Assembly (NCBI GenBank): GCA_940671915.1
Contig: CALNVZ010003434.1
Location: forward strand, 26,693,692 to 26,757,691
Origin: Paracentrotus lividus
Taxonomy: Eukaryota; Echinodermata; Echinoidea; Camarodonta; Echinidae
Reading direction: 5' to 3'
Length of the DNA: 64,000 nucleotides
Shown here: in pieces, positions 21,232 through 33,283 of the stretch
Numbering within the stretch: the first letter of the stretch is position 1
Layout of the letters: every line of letters starts with the position of its first letter
Made by a program: the position numbers and the translations under genes
The notes under the pieces: generated by a model
Database searches by the model: none
What the model was told of the DNA's origin: nothing
Seen by the model: the letters and a program-made list of their open reading frames with translations, nothing else

Positions 21232-22785
21232 TCCCAGCAAACACAGAACGTTTTCAGAACGTTTCCAAAACTTTTTTTTAAGGTCCTGTACGTCTTCGTC
21301 CTAAATGTTCGTTTTTAAAACGTTTATATAACGTTAAAGTTTGGACTTCTCATTTATGTCAAAGTTTAGGTTTTTTGAGAACGTTTAAAAAACGTTTTTT
21401 GGACGTTACAAAATTAAACGTTTTGTATAGGACGTTTACAAAACGTTTGGTATAGGACGTTCACAGAACGTTTGATATAGGACCTTTACAAAACGTTTTT
21501 GGACGTTTTGTACATAACGATTACAGAACGTTTTATATACGTCCAGTTCAACAAATCGATCAACTTAGAATTTTTTAAAACAAATACCAGAAGTGATCAT
21601 TATGTTTTCTACGTGCAACTAAATAAAAACAAATAAAAACACAGATCACTAAAATACTATAGGCGATTTCTATATTGAAAGCGATATTTGTTTGTTTCAT
21701 TACATATGTGTACACGATTCATATAAAAAAAAACGAAAAAAAAAAAAACAATAACATATTTTTAATGATTTCACATACTCAATTTTATTACCGGTAATTT
21801 CAAATCATTTCATATACGATGATCTTTACACATCCACGAACGAGGCCGCGCGCCAAGGATTGATCTATGACGTCATCCCAGCAAACACAGAACACTTTCA
21901 GAACGTTACAAAATGTAACGATTTAATAAAAAGTACGTTCACAAAACGTTTTGATTGAACCTTATAACGAGACTTATTTTATTAAACGTTTTATGAACTT
22001 TTTTATACGTCCAAATGGGACCTTATGCCAATGAGAAAGTGATTAGCATATAATACGTTAGACATATCAAAATAAACGTGTTTATTGAAATTATTTCCAT
22101 TTAACAGTAATAAATTCATTCTTTGGTGATTCATTTTATTGTAATATTGTTCTGAAACACACATACATTTAAAGAAAACTAATTCAGTATTGGAATGTAC
22201 TAAACATAACATATTAAGTAATAACTAACCATCACATACAATACTTTCAATAAACTATAAATTTTATGGAGCATCACATAGTGTTAAATCCTAATGATAT
22301 CCAGTAAAGTCTGCTTTTAAGCATGATTTAGGCTGGAGACACTTCACTCTTAAGTGCCATTCCACAAATGGTGGCCAAGGGTTTGAGGTGCATGAATCAT
22401 ATAACATATTTGTATTTATTATATTATTTAAAATATAATAGGTTTTTTTAAAGGTTTTCTTGACGTTCTTAAAACGTTTTTAATACATTTCAAGGTTTTA
22501 AAAACGTTTTAAGACGTTCCAAACGTTTTTTTAAAATGTTTTCTGCATGTTCTAACAACGTCCACAATATAATTTATTTAGAACGTTTTCAAAAGGTTTT
22601 GTACGTCTCGAGTTTCTGAAAGTTTTTTAAAGTTTTTTTTTTGTTCTCTTAACGTTTATAAAACGTTTTTAAAACGTCTAAAACCTACCACATTTTGACG
22701 TCCATAAAACGTATTCACAAAACGTCAAAAAAACTAACTTGAAACGTCTTACAAACGTTTTAAAAACGTCCATTTTTAGTTGGGA
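21232..22785. repeat. AACGTT-rich repeat
   Basis: Two blocks, 21232-21550 and 21877-22785, both open with 'cccagcaaacacagaac' and are packed with the self-complementary motif AAACGTTT and variants. I count about twenty AACGTT in total. The block ends 'tttttagttggga', weakly inverted to the start. It is a transposon-derived simple array with no coding frame. AT-rich unique DNA (21550-21870) separates the blocks. Confidence 0.65.
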
Positions 22786-23714
22786 TATCTCACTGGTTGC
22801 GAACCCAGGCGAATTTACAGAGTATTATATATAGAGAGGATCTACCAACGTTCTTTTGTGCTGCTTTGTTAGGAAAGCATAAAGAGGTTGTATCAGAATG
22901 GCACGTTTTCTTTTGTGATGCTTTGTTAGCCAAGCTCAAAGGGGTTAGCTCGTTGTATCAGAATTGAATATTTTCTTTTGTGCTGCTTTGTTGGGCAAAC
23001 ACAAAAGAGTTATCACGTTGTATTATAATGGTATGTTTTTATTTTGTGATGCTTTGTTAGGCAAGCTCAATAGGGTTATCTAACTGTATCAACAAAGCAT
23101 GTTTTCTTTTGTACTGCCTTGTTAGGCAAGCACAAAGGGGTTGTACTGAATGATCATGGCATGTCTTCTTTTGTAGGCCTACTGCATTGTTAGGCAAGTA
23201 CAAGCGGGTTATATTGTATGATAATGGCATGTCTTCTTTTGTACTGCTTTTTTATGCAGTCGCAAAGCAGGGGCCGTGGAGCGTTTTTGAAAGTATAGGC
23301 CCTTACAAAAATGTCCTGTGGTATTCCTATGGTATTTCTGAATGTCCTGTGGTATTCATATGGTATTTTTGAATGTCCTGTGGTATTCCTATGGTAATTC
23401 TATGGTACAATAAAATTAGAATTATTTTCAATGGAAAATCCCGGCTTATCGAAAGGAATGTGGTTTAAACCAAAAACAATCGCTTCATGCGCCAATGCAG
23501 GATAAAAAGAATTCTTGTATTTCTTCTCCATTCATTTCAGAAGTTCGCTTGCATTCCAATATATCCCTTTGTCCGGAAGACACATAACAAAAGAAAACGC
23601 CTCACGTCGAAAGGCTGGTCTACTGAATGAAAGTTGATTACAATCTCTCTATATACGATAATCTCTAAATTCGCTTCGTTCGCAAACGTTCTCAACTCAG
23701 TGAGATACCCCCTT
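22781..23714. mobile_element. foldback transposon carrying a 64-bp minisatellite
   Basis: The left arm 'gggatatctcactggttgcg' continues to 'atatagagagg'. The right arm runs from 'ctctctatatacgataatc' to 'cgcaaacg' and 'cagtgagatacccc', the inverted equivalent. The right end is followed by TTAA (23712-23715 region). The centre holds a minisatellite. Its terminal 'gatatctcac' resembles the 18969-20185 element, so the two may be related. Confidence 0.7.
22852..23272 (+). repeat. minisatellite with units of about 64 bp, about 7 copies
   Basis: Each unit starts 'cttttgtgctgctttgttag', then 'gcaagcacaaaggggtta' and 'tataatggcatgt'. Unit starts fall near 22854, 22912, 22976, 23042, 23107, 23169 and 23237. 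A separate short tandem follows at 23310-23400, with about three copies of a 31-bp unit containing 'gtcctgtggtattc'. Confidence 0.85.
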
Positions 23715-24119
23715 TAAGTGAACTTAGTTGGGGTGAGATATTACTTATAGCATAGCATAAATGGGGTAGTTGATAATAATGTTATATAAACAGTTTTGGC
23801 TATGATCATAAATTATACTGGATTATAATGTATCTATCATTATTATATTCTTTATTCCTTCGATATTAGTTTGACTTTTGGGCTCATGTTCCCGATTCTC
23901 ACACCGATGTCATGATGCCCCCCAACCTCGTCGAGGGATTCAAGAACCTTCTGGAATCCCATGATGTCGACTACCAAGTCATGATCGAAGATGTCCAGGC
24001 CATGATCGATGAGCAGGCAGATGTGAAGCCATTTGCTTTCGCATATGACCAATATAACTCATATGATGAGGTATTATATATTTTGTTTGTATACCGAACA
24101 TACCGACCAAAGTAATTAA

Positions 24120-25380
24120 AAAAAAAAAATTGTGCCCTTCCACAGGGTTTTTATTTGATAAAAAATATAAAAAATATAAACAATATACATCAACAACATT
24201 GATCAATGAGAATGAAGCAATACAACAAGATCAAACAATGTTTAAATATGTCAGTATACAATATAGATAATAGCATAAATTGTTTTATTCAGAATACATT
24301 TAAATGAAATCAAACCACTAAAAATATTTACAATCAACTGTCATGGTGCAGGCGTACTGCATTCCAATGGCTAAGTGCACAAAGAAGACACCGGCTGTTA
24401 CCCATTTTGTATAACAAATGATATGATTGTGCCAGCATTCTGCACTAAAGCCACTGAAAAATCAGTCACTAATAAAAATGTGCTGGACGTCACAAAAGAC
24501 ATTAACTGACAGATGTCTAAATTTATATTTAGGTCAACTGGTTAAATTTGATAAACAAAACAGTTTAAATCGTCCATCTTATTAGTTTCTAAACAGTTTT
24601 CTTAGTAAAAAAAAATCTTTAAAAATTTCCTTTCTTTGAGATTTGTTTGATATATATATATACTTTTCCATTTCATAATAACGTGTTACGGCTGCTATAA
24701 TTTGTTATCAAAAAAAAAAAAAAGACATATTGAAGGCCAATTTATTTATGGCTTAGGCACATAAATTTCTCGCTATACAACTATAAAAATAACAATTTAG
24801 TGCATTGTGTTATTCCGACAATCCAAATAGTTTATTTAGATTCGAAAGTGTAATTATTTCTCCTGTCCATCTAGTGATCCTCAAATGCTCTAGCTTAGCC
24901 AAATATCAATAGATAATGGAAAGAGCAAGACTGTAACATGAATTTTCTTTATTGTAAAAGTTTAAAAGGTACATGTTGTAAATGTTGCAATCAATGTATA
25001 TTTGCTTCATCCTATCCTGAGTTAAAGTAGCAGAACAGTGGGATGTATTGTGCTTGAAATGAAAATCATTGTATATAATCCAAGGTCGTAGGTCCTCCAA
25101 ATAATAATATAATAAAAAAAAAGAATTAAAGAAAAGCTATTAAAAAAAGTAATAGAAAAAGCTTTAGCTACATTGTACATTTAGGCCTACTACAATGTAT
25201 TGTATATATAGTTAAGGAAGTAAAATAATAAAACTAAGAAGACAATTTAAGCTTACATACCTTCTTTTGTTTTATTCTCTTCTCCTCTTCCTGTCTACGT
25301 TCCCTTTCCCTTCATCTCCCCCATCTCCCTGTCTTTCTCTCTCTCTCTCCCCCTCTGTATATCTCTCTCTCACTCTCCAG
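24120..25380. other. intron 3 of the pseudogene
   Basis: AT-rich DNA with several A-runs and a pyrimidine tract before the exon 4 remnant at 25381. I see no transposon ends or plausible gene here. Confidence 0.6.
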
Positions 25381-26024
25381 TACAACAATGGTGAGATATA
25401 GCATCAGCTATAGCAGCAGCAACCCAAATACAGATCGCTACATCATATGAGAATCGACCCAATCAATGCTCTTCAGTTTAAGGGATTGATACTGATTTCA
25501 CTCCGGGAATTTTATTTAAAAGAATAAAAAGCCCCCTCGTCAGTTTAAGTGAAACTAGTGTTCTGGTCATGGACATTGAAATGTGGAAGACACTGTCTAA
25601 AAGTGATTTGGAGAGTTTGATACGATTTCATTTAAGCATTATTTGTGGCTGTGAGGTTTGGACTCGCCAAAATGATCAGAAATTAACCCAATTCAGCTTC
25701 GAATCACATGCACTTACACAGAAATGCATGTATGGGAATACAAGATGTTCGGGAACCAAACATGTCAGCTGTGGATATTTTGGATATATATTGTGAACTA
25801 TTATGGCTTTTGAAGAGCAGTTTTATTGTGGGGATTTTTATTATGATATTGTTCCCAAATATCATGAAAATTAGAGGAAAGCTTACAATACATTTCTTCA
25901 GTCTTTTCCACACCTTCACACTACACCAGATTCCCTTAATATCGCAATGGGTAAAGCTTGGTGAAAATGGCGCAAGTGAGATCTCACTGTTTTCTGAAGA
26001 TTATCTGTTATTCAGTCATGCGTG

Positions 26025-26175
26025 ACAAATATCCAAGTGAAAATTGTACCAACATATGCTAGGAGGATGACTCTACCAATACAAAACATGAAACCCATAA
26101 TTAAATGTTCATAGTTTTCACAAGACAACTTCAAAATGATGGGACATTTTTATTGAGCCACTCTGTAGAATATCT
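26025..26175 (+). repeat. dispersed repeat, copy 3 of 3
   Basis: It shares 'gaggatgactctaccaa', 'catgaaaccca' and 'cacaagacaact' with the copy at about 14760-14865. It lies in intron 4 of the pseudogene. Immediately upstream, 'ttctgaagattatctgtta' also matches the region before copy 2. Confidence 0.65.
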
Positions 26176-27004
26176 GTGAATACCAAATTCGAGATGCTTA
26201 CAAGACATTAACACATAATGACTAGCATATCTATAAGTATGAACATGTACACAATTTATATCTAAGGATATTTATGGACCTATGAATATTATGTTCATGT
26301 TTTTACAGATTAGCTCTGGAACGTTCGGTAATAAGAAGATTGTCTACTGGCAAGCTGGAATCCATGCACGTGAATGGATCTCCCCAGCAACCCTTATGTA
26401 CATCACAAATCAGGTAGGTCTAAACCAACATGACATATTTGTACAATTCGTCCCTCAAATTAAAACAAAGCAAAATAGAACTTACAGCATTGAACGATTT
26501 AACATGATTTTTTTTAATGAATACATGCACATTTAAAGGTTTTTGTTTAAGAGCGCGTTTACAATGAAATTGTCCTTACTTCATTAATGTACATTAAAAA
26601 TACCTATGAAACTATTTACTCGTAGTTTTGGGTTTTCAAATTTTCAAATACGTATTAGTAGGCCTACCAACTTTAGTCACCGTTCCAGAATACAGGCCAT
26701 TGTGTATAAAATTTAAATTGCCACAGTGTTTTATTCCTTACAATGTTTTAATGATGTGTACACAAAGGCGGTGGAACAGAGGGACCGGGGGGGGGGCCAA
26801 GCTGCCCCCTGGCCCCATCCCACTTGTTCATCGACCAAAAAAATGCCCTTTATTCTAAAACGAAGGCTTTCAGTCATTTTTTTTAAGGGCCACCTTTTTG
26901 TACTAAATGGCCGGGGGTTATAATACATTATAAGCACTTCGGTCAGGCTGTAAAGCGTTTTATAAGAAACCGAGGTTATAATAATTTTTTCTTTCTTATT
27001 ACAA

Positions 27005-27010
27005 TCATTA

Positions 27011-27079
<69 letters not shown>

Positions 27080-27102
27080 TATTATTATTATTATATTATG
27101 AT
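27005..27102 (+). repeat. ATT microsatellite, left of the LINE
   Basis: About 100 bases of (ATT)n sit at the 3' end of the LINE (LINE on the minus strand). The matching array on the other side starts at about 30931. Confidence 0.9.
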
Positions 27103-30100
27103 AAACAGGATCAAGTCCGTATTTTTCCTTAAAAAGACTTTGCTTTAACAAAAAGCACAAGTGATTTCTAGTGCAACTTTTTAGTGTCCAAGTGTTTTTC
27201 GGATCATTCTAATTGTGCCGAGAATGGCTTTCTTTTTGAAGATCGTAGATCTTGATGTTCGGGGAGATCTTGGTGATGAGACTCTCGATTCCTTCTTTAC
27301 CATCCCCGTGTGACCAATTATCACCGGGGTGACTCCTGCCTTGGCGTCCACATTCGTTCGATCTCGATCCTCAGGTCTTGATATTTTAGCCGCTTGTCCC
27401 TTTCCTTGACTGCGATGTTTATGTCGTGAGGGACGGATACTTCGATGATGTTAACTTTGTTTCCCTCTCTTACGATGATGTCTGGCTTGTTACAGTTGAT
27501 AGCTCTGTCTGTCATTATGCCGCAGTTCAAATATATTGGTACTTTTATCAGCCAGGGTGATTGTCTGTGGCTGATGTTCCCATGGATGGTCACATGCTTG
27601 AGTCCCACGATCCTTTAGAAGTTGCCAGTGTATATGCTTGGCAATGTTATCATGTCTGCTGATATATTCTGTTTGGGCCAAGATGGGGCATCCTGATGCC
27701 AGATGCATTAGAGTCTCAGGTTCTTTCCCACATACTCTGCACGTGTCCTCTACATCTGATTGCAGAATAGATTTCTCATATGCCCGTGTCTTGATTACCT
27801 GATCTTGTATGGCAAATATAAACCTTCCGTTTCTCCTTTCAGACCAGCAGACTTTAGCCATCCGTGGGTGTTCTTTTTGTCAACGAACTGGCGATTCGAT
27901 TGTTTTTCGTGGTGACCGTGTAGACGTTTTGCCTGTAGATTTGTCTGCAATCTTTTGTTCAAGGAACGTTTCAGTTCTGTTCTCTCTTTTCCCCCCACTG
28001 GTAGAGCTATCTGGTGATCTGTCAATGTCTTCAATGCTTGTTTCGCACTTGAGTAAATTAGCTGGGCCTTGTCATAATCGTGAGATATGTTTGTCAATGT
28101 ATCCTTGGGACTGGATAGGTAATTGGCAAGCTGTATAAACTCCATATTCCATACCGTTTATATCTGCTGAAGACCTCTTCCTCCAAGGTCGCGGGGAGAT
28201 ACACACTTTCAACAGCAGCTTTTGGGTGGTGTAGTCTGTGCATTGTCAATTGCTTCCTTGTCATGAACATCCAGCCCTCGTATACCTCGATTTTCCGGTT
28301 TATTATTCAAAACTATACCTTAGCACGGGGATAGCAAGTGTATTGATAGCCTCCATCTTGTTTTTGGCGTTAAGTTCAGATTTCATAATGAGCCTCAGTC
28401 TGTGTTTGTACTCTGTCTTTGCCTTCTCTTTCATTACGTTGTGGCTGATGCTGTCATCTCTATCATGCCAAGGTATTTGTGGGTGGATTCATTCGTCAGT
28501 TCCTTGATTGATACTTCCTCGTCAGATAGGGGCATATCACCTGTCTCCACCCTTCTTCCGCGGATAAGTGTAATCTTAGCACATTTTTCAATGCCAAATT
28601 CCATCTGAATGTCATCTGTGAATTGTTTAACAATGGCTATCAGACTTTGAAGTTCATCATCATTTTTTGCAATAGCTTGATGTCATCCATGTAGACCAAA
28701 TGATTTACTGTCGCCGTAACATCATTTCCTTTATATCTATATTCGAAGTTTGTAGCTTGCAAGAGGGAGGATACTGGGTTGAGAGCAAGACAGAATAGTA
28801 AGGGGGACAATGAATCTCCCTGAAATATCCCTCTCTTGATCCGGACTCCGTCTACCTTCATTGAGTATGCGTCTGTTGTTAGTGTCAGAGTTGTTGTTCA
28901 CAACTTCATGCTTTCAGATATGCACTGTATGATGTGTGGGTTGATATGATACACCTCCATAATTTGATGATCCAGCTGTGTGGTACACTGTCGTATGCCT
29001 TTTTGTAGTCTATCCATGCCATGGATAGATTTGTTTGTCTCTGACGAGCATTCCCGGTGATAGCCTTATTTGTCAAGAGGTGGTCCTTGCATCCTTTCTT
29101 CCCCTTTCGGCAGCCTTTCTGTGAGACCTCCATGATGTCATTGTCGTCGATATGCGCTCAATGTGCCGTGCAAGCGTTGATGTAAGTAGCTTGTACATGG
29201 TATTGAGGCATATGATTGGTCTGTAGTTCTTGGCTTTTGTTGAGTCATTGCCTTTGTATAGAAGGTATGTTCTTCCGATTGGCAGCCATGCTTCGATATG
29301 TGTGACTCCTTTAACTATGTCATTGATGGCATGTAGGAGAGGAATGTGACTGGTACTAAATTTCTTTATCCAGAAATTCTGCAGGCCGTCTGGTCCAGGA
29401 CTATTCCAGTTCTGTGAGGTCTTTATGATATTTTGAAGCTCTGATAATGTCAAATCCGTCAGTTGCTGAGCTGGTACATTTTCCCATTTCTCCTTTTCAG
29501 ACTGTATCCAAGGAGCTTCTCTGTGAATGACATCATTCTCCCATAGGGCCTTCCAGTATCTGCTCGTTTCCTCTGTCGGTGGGGCTTCTCTAATTTCACT
29601 CTTGCTTGATCGTAGTTCACGAAAAAACTTCTTTCTATTTCCATGAAAGAGTTTGTTCTGTCGCTTGAATGCATTACTCTTCGTGTATCTCTTGATTCGT
29701 TGTTTCAAAGCGTTGATCTTCATCTTGAGAATTTCAATAACAATTATACGCGTCTCGTTTTTCCGTCTATCCGGTATTTCTTGTCTAATCTTTCCCTTAC
29801 TCCTCATCTTTTTTGATTGCGTGTTCCCTTCTCCATTTCTCTAGCTGTGCTACATCTTTGTGTATTCTTCTATCTTTTGATTGTATCCGTCTTTTCCATT
29901 CCGGTATCTTGGTTTGTGTTCTCCATTTTGATTGGGTGAATGCATTTCTAGTCCAATTTGTTCAACAACAGTCTTGGCTCCGGCCCAAAGTAGGCAATTT
30001 ATCATCCTCACATCCGAGGATTTGGCTCACCTCTTTAGTAGTTTATTCTACTACGCTGATCACTTTCGTGGTAGTGCAAACATCTGTGTCAATTTTTGGA

Positions 30101-30930
30101 ATGTGCGGTCGGTCACTCATTGGTATTTCCTTTACATTCTGATAGTTTTTCTTCAAGGCTATTAACAGTTGTTCCTCGAGACCTTGGTCTTCATCAGTTG
30201 GATACTGAGACTCTGTTGTCGATTCCTGTACATTCATAGACATCTCAGTATTTGCCCGTTCTGTTCATTCTCTGTTCTTTGTTGGTTAATTGATACTTCG
30301 GGATGATGAACATGTGGATCCTCATTGATCATGTTGATTCCATCTTGAAACCGGGGCTCTCTTAACACTTTATCCAGTTGTTCTAGAAGTGTTAGGGAAC
30401 ATGCACCCATTTGTTTTCTGCAGTTTTTGTTATTGATGTTTTCCTTCAATCCTACCAAGACTTCCTCCTGCATTCTTTGCTTTTGTTTTGTACATGATGG
30501 CAGGTCTGCAGTAGATGTTTTTTGCAGAGACATTATTTCCCTGCGTAGGCGAGCTTCCCGTTTTCTGTTTCAGTTGCGTAAGCTCTGATGTCTTTCTTTA
30601 GTTGGTTGACTATTAGACGCATCGCAATACTGGAAGAAAGAATCCCTTCAGTTACACCTGATAGTACGTCCTGCTCTATACTTTCATTTAGTAGGTCCAG
30701 AAGAGTTAGGGAGCATACTCCATCCTGGTTGATACCTTTTTTCCATTTTGCGCCTTTGTTCCTTTTGACATGTTCCGTGGCTCTCTCAAATTAGATTGTG
30801 GTCTGGACATAGATGTTCACTATCTTTTAAGCCAGTCGTCTTCATTTTCGTGATATCGTCACTCCGCTCAAGCCAATGTGTATTGCATTATTAATTGGCT
30901 CCATGGTGCTGACTGAACCTGCATGTCAAT
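27103..30930 (-). mobile_element. R4/Dong-like LINE, defective, inserted in a (TTA)n repeat
   Basis: Read on the minus strand, the order is an N-terminal region (30800-29850), a reverse transcriptase (29807-28640), a CCHC knuckle and a C-terminal endonuclease. RT signatures include NSPGPDG, NYRPI near 29200, AWIDYKKAYDSVPHSW near 29000, FQGDSLSPLLFC and YMDD near 28690. The knuckle at about 27740-27690 is C-X2-C-X8-H-X4-C. The endonuclease (27560-27330) has KPDII, then EVSVPHDIN, then KE..K..KY, the PD-(D/E)XK restriction-like type. Known families with this plan (R2, R4/Dong, NeSL, CRE) are target-specific, and Dong uses TAA repeats, which matches the (TTA)n flanks. At least four frameshifts (near 27605, 27820, 28690 and 28930) show it is dead. 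It lies in intron 5 of the pseudogene. Confidence 0.85.
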
Positions 30931-31086
30931 TATATTATATTATTATTTTATTATTATTATTTTATTATTATATTATTATTATATATATTATTATTATTAT
31001 ATTATTATTATATTATTATTTATATTATTATTATTAATATTAATTACTATAACTATTACTATTTATTATTATTATCATTATTATCA
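30931..31086 (+). repeat. ATT/TTA microsatellite, right of the LINE
   Basis: The array ends directly at the acceptor of pseudogene exon 6 ('ttattatcag' then 31088). It therefore supplies the bases where a polypyrimidine tract would normally be. The small Tyr/Ile-rich frame here is simple repeat. Confidence 0.9.
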
Positions 31087-31236
31087 GATGCTGACGGAGA
31101 AATATGGTGGTTCAGGGATTACTTTAATGAATTTGATTTGTCATCGTACCATCTCTTAACGTGGATGGATATGTTTACACTCAAACGGCAAGTATCAAAT
31201 CTATTTATACAACCTGTATATTTCATTTCAGTTTTT

Positions 31237-31860
31237 AGCTCATCCGGCCCGAAGGGCCAGATTAGCTTATGCCGTGGCGTGTCGTCCGTCGTCCGCCGTC
31301 CGTCCACAGTTTCACAATGCTTCTTCTTCGTCATTTCTTGTCCGATTTCAATTTTATTTGCTTTTATATGATAGCACTAGGTGAAGAATTCCATACTAGT
31401 ACTTCTACACAGAATTTTGAAACTCATTAAATATGCTAATTTATGTGCAGTTTTCAAAATTACAAAAAAATGCTTTTTCTTCTTCACTTGTTGACCGATT
31501 TTGAGTGTTGTTTTTTTTGGTTCCATCTGGTAGAGCTTACATTTGTGCAAATTTATTCAAAAATCACCCCTAAATGCTCTTCTCCTTAATTTTTCGATCA
31601 ATTTCAATTCCGCTGGTTTAATATGATATCCATAGGTGGGGGGAACAAAACTTCTACAAAGAAGTTTGAAATTTATGCGTATTTTTTTTCAAAATGAAAA
31701 AAGCTTCTTCTCTTTCATTGTTGACCAATCTTAATTCCGGTTACTTAGGTTACTTAGGTACATGTAGGGGATACAAAACTATCACTATAGTGTCAACAGG
31801 GCAAAAAAAAAAATAATAAGATTGCGTTAATTTCTTAGCCGGATGCCTGATGAGCCCCAC
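31237..31860. mobile_element. interspersed repeat beginning 'agctcatccggcccgaag'
   Basis: The left end carries a GC-rich near-palindrome around 'ggcccgaagggcc', then 'gtcgtccgtcgtccg'. The body repeats a 'cttcttcttc...tgaccgatttt' motif three or four times. The right end near 31840 has 'ccggatgcctgatgagcc', a weak inverse of the start. No gene is encoded. Confidence 0.5.
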
Positions 31861-32342
31861 AATCATGATGTGCTAGTATTTATTCAAGCACCATAGCCTC
31901 GTGAGTCACAAGAACTGCTATCCAAAAGGGTCCATCTCAATTACTTTAAAGGGAACAGCAAAAAAGGTCGATTGACAATTGGCCTTATGAATACAAAGAA
32001 ATAGATACTACGATCAACTTTCACTTTTCAAGTGAATCTACACAGTCATGTATTTTCTTTGTTCACTATCTGTTGACTTTGCTTCTCGTTCAAGCTAGCG
32101 ATGAACTATTCATGCTCTTGTTCGTCCAGGCGTTAAAATATATCTTTCTTTTAATTCCTCATATTTAATACCCGAGGATCATTTCTTTGTAAAAAAATTA
32201 AATAAAAATTAAATAAGAAAAAAAAAAAAAAAAAAATAGACGTACATCATGACAAAATTTGGTACGACATGGCAAACAAAAAGAGAAAATCTTCAATCTT
32301 TAATGGTTAGTAAAGTCGTATGTTCCTCTCAAAATGACTTAA

Positions 32343-32948
32343 AGGAGGACTCCAAGCTGAAATTAAAATGTTTTGTAAAGTAAAGTAAAATTTAACAAGC
32401 ACAACACAAAAAATTTCATCTAAATCGGATGCAAAAAAAAAGAAAGTTATACATTGTTTAGGTTTTTTTTTTTCTTCATAAAACAGTTCTTGGCATTGCC
32501 TCATGAATATTCAAATATTCAAATTAGCAAACTGATGATGTCACAGTCCCCCTACTTCCTGTTTATTTTAATATAAGAAATCCTATTTATCCCATTTTTT
32601 TCATACATTGCGTATAAAGAAAATCTATCCCTCATACTGAAATAAGTAAAAGCACTTGTGACCTTGAACATTCCACAAGTATTAATTCCTGTTTTTATGT
32701 CCTTGAGGCAGAAAATCTGGATAACTGGTATTTCATACAAGAAAATACCAAGAAAGTAGTGGGACTGTGACATCATGGGTTTGCTCATTTGAATATGCCA
32801 AGAACTGTTTCCTAAAAAAAAAATCAAAACCTAAGAAAATTAATTTCTTTGCTATTTCTTATCCGATTTTGATGAAGTTTTCAGTGTTGTGCTTTTAAGA
32901 TTTTGCTTTATTTTTCTAAACATACAAACTCCAGCCCGGATGAGTCCT
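32343..32948. mobile_element. TTAA-flanked foldback MITE in pseudogene intron 6
   Basis: Left AGGAGGACTCCAAGCTG and right CAGCCCGGATGAGTCCT are inverted, each bordered by TTAA (32339-32342 and 32949-32952). Inner arms include 'gatgatgtcacagtcc' against 'ggactgtgacatcatg'. It is non-coding and probably mobilised by a piggyBac-type transposase. Confidence 0.75.
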
Positions 32949-33283
32949 TTAATTAATTTGAGCACATCGTTGGTGCACAAGGAAGATATAGACTAGTAGT
33001 AGAGTTTGTCAGGACAAACCTTGTCGAATGATATAAACAACTGATTATTTAACTCAATTTAGCCTATGCTTACTACCCAATTATGCCTACCTGATTTAAG
33101 GATGGAGTGTCGGTCATTTTTGTGGATCCAATTTAGGATTTCGGCATTTACACCATATTTTCGAACACCTTTACATTTTTAGTCGTTTATTCATCCTTCT
33201 GGACTGTATAAAAAAGATGAAAACAGCAATTTATCAAATGATACGTTATAAAGTTACAGATTGCCTTTAATGAAAGTAAATAA

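Noticed and set aside
27809-30165. Several + strand frames opposite the LINE
   Set aside because: The minus strand carries the recognisable RT, CCHC and endonuclease motifs, so these are antisense shadows.
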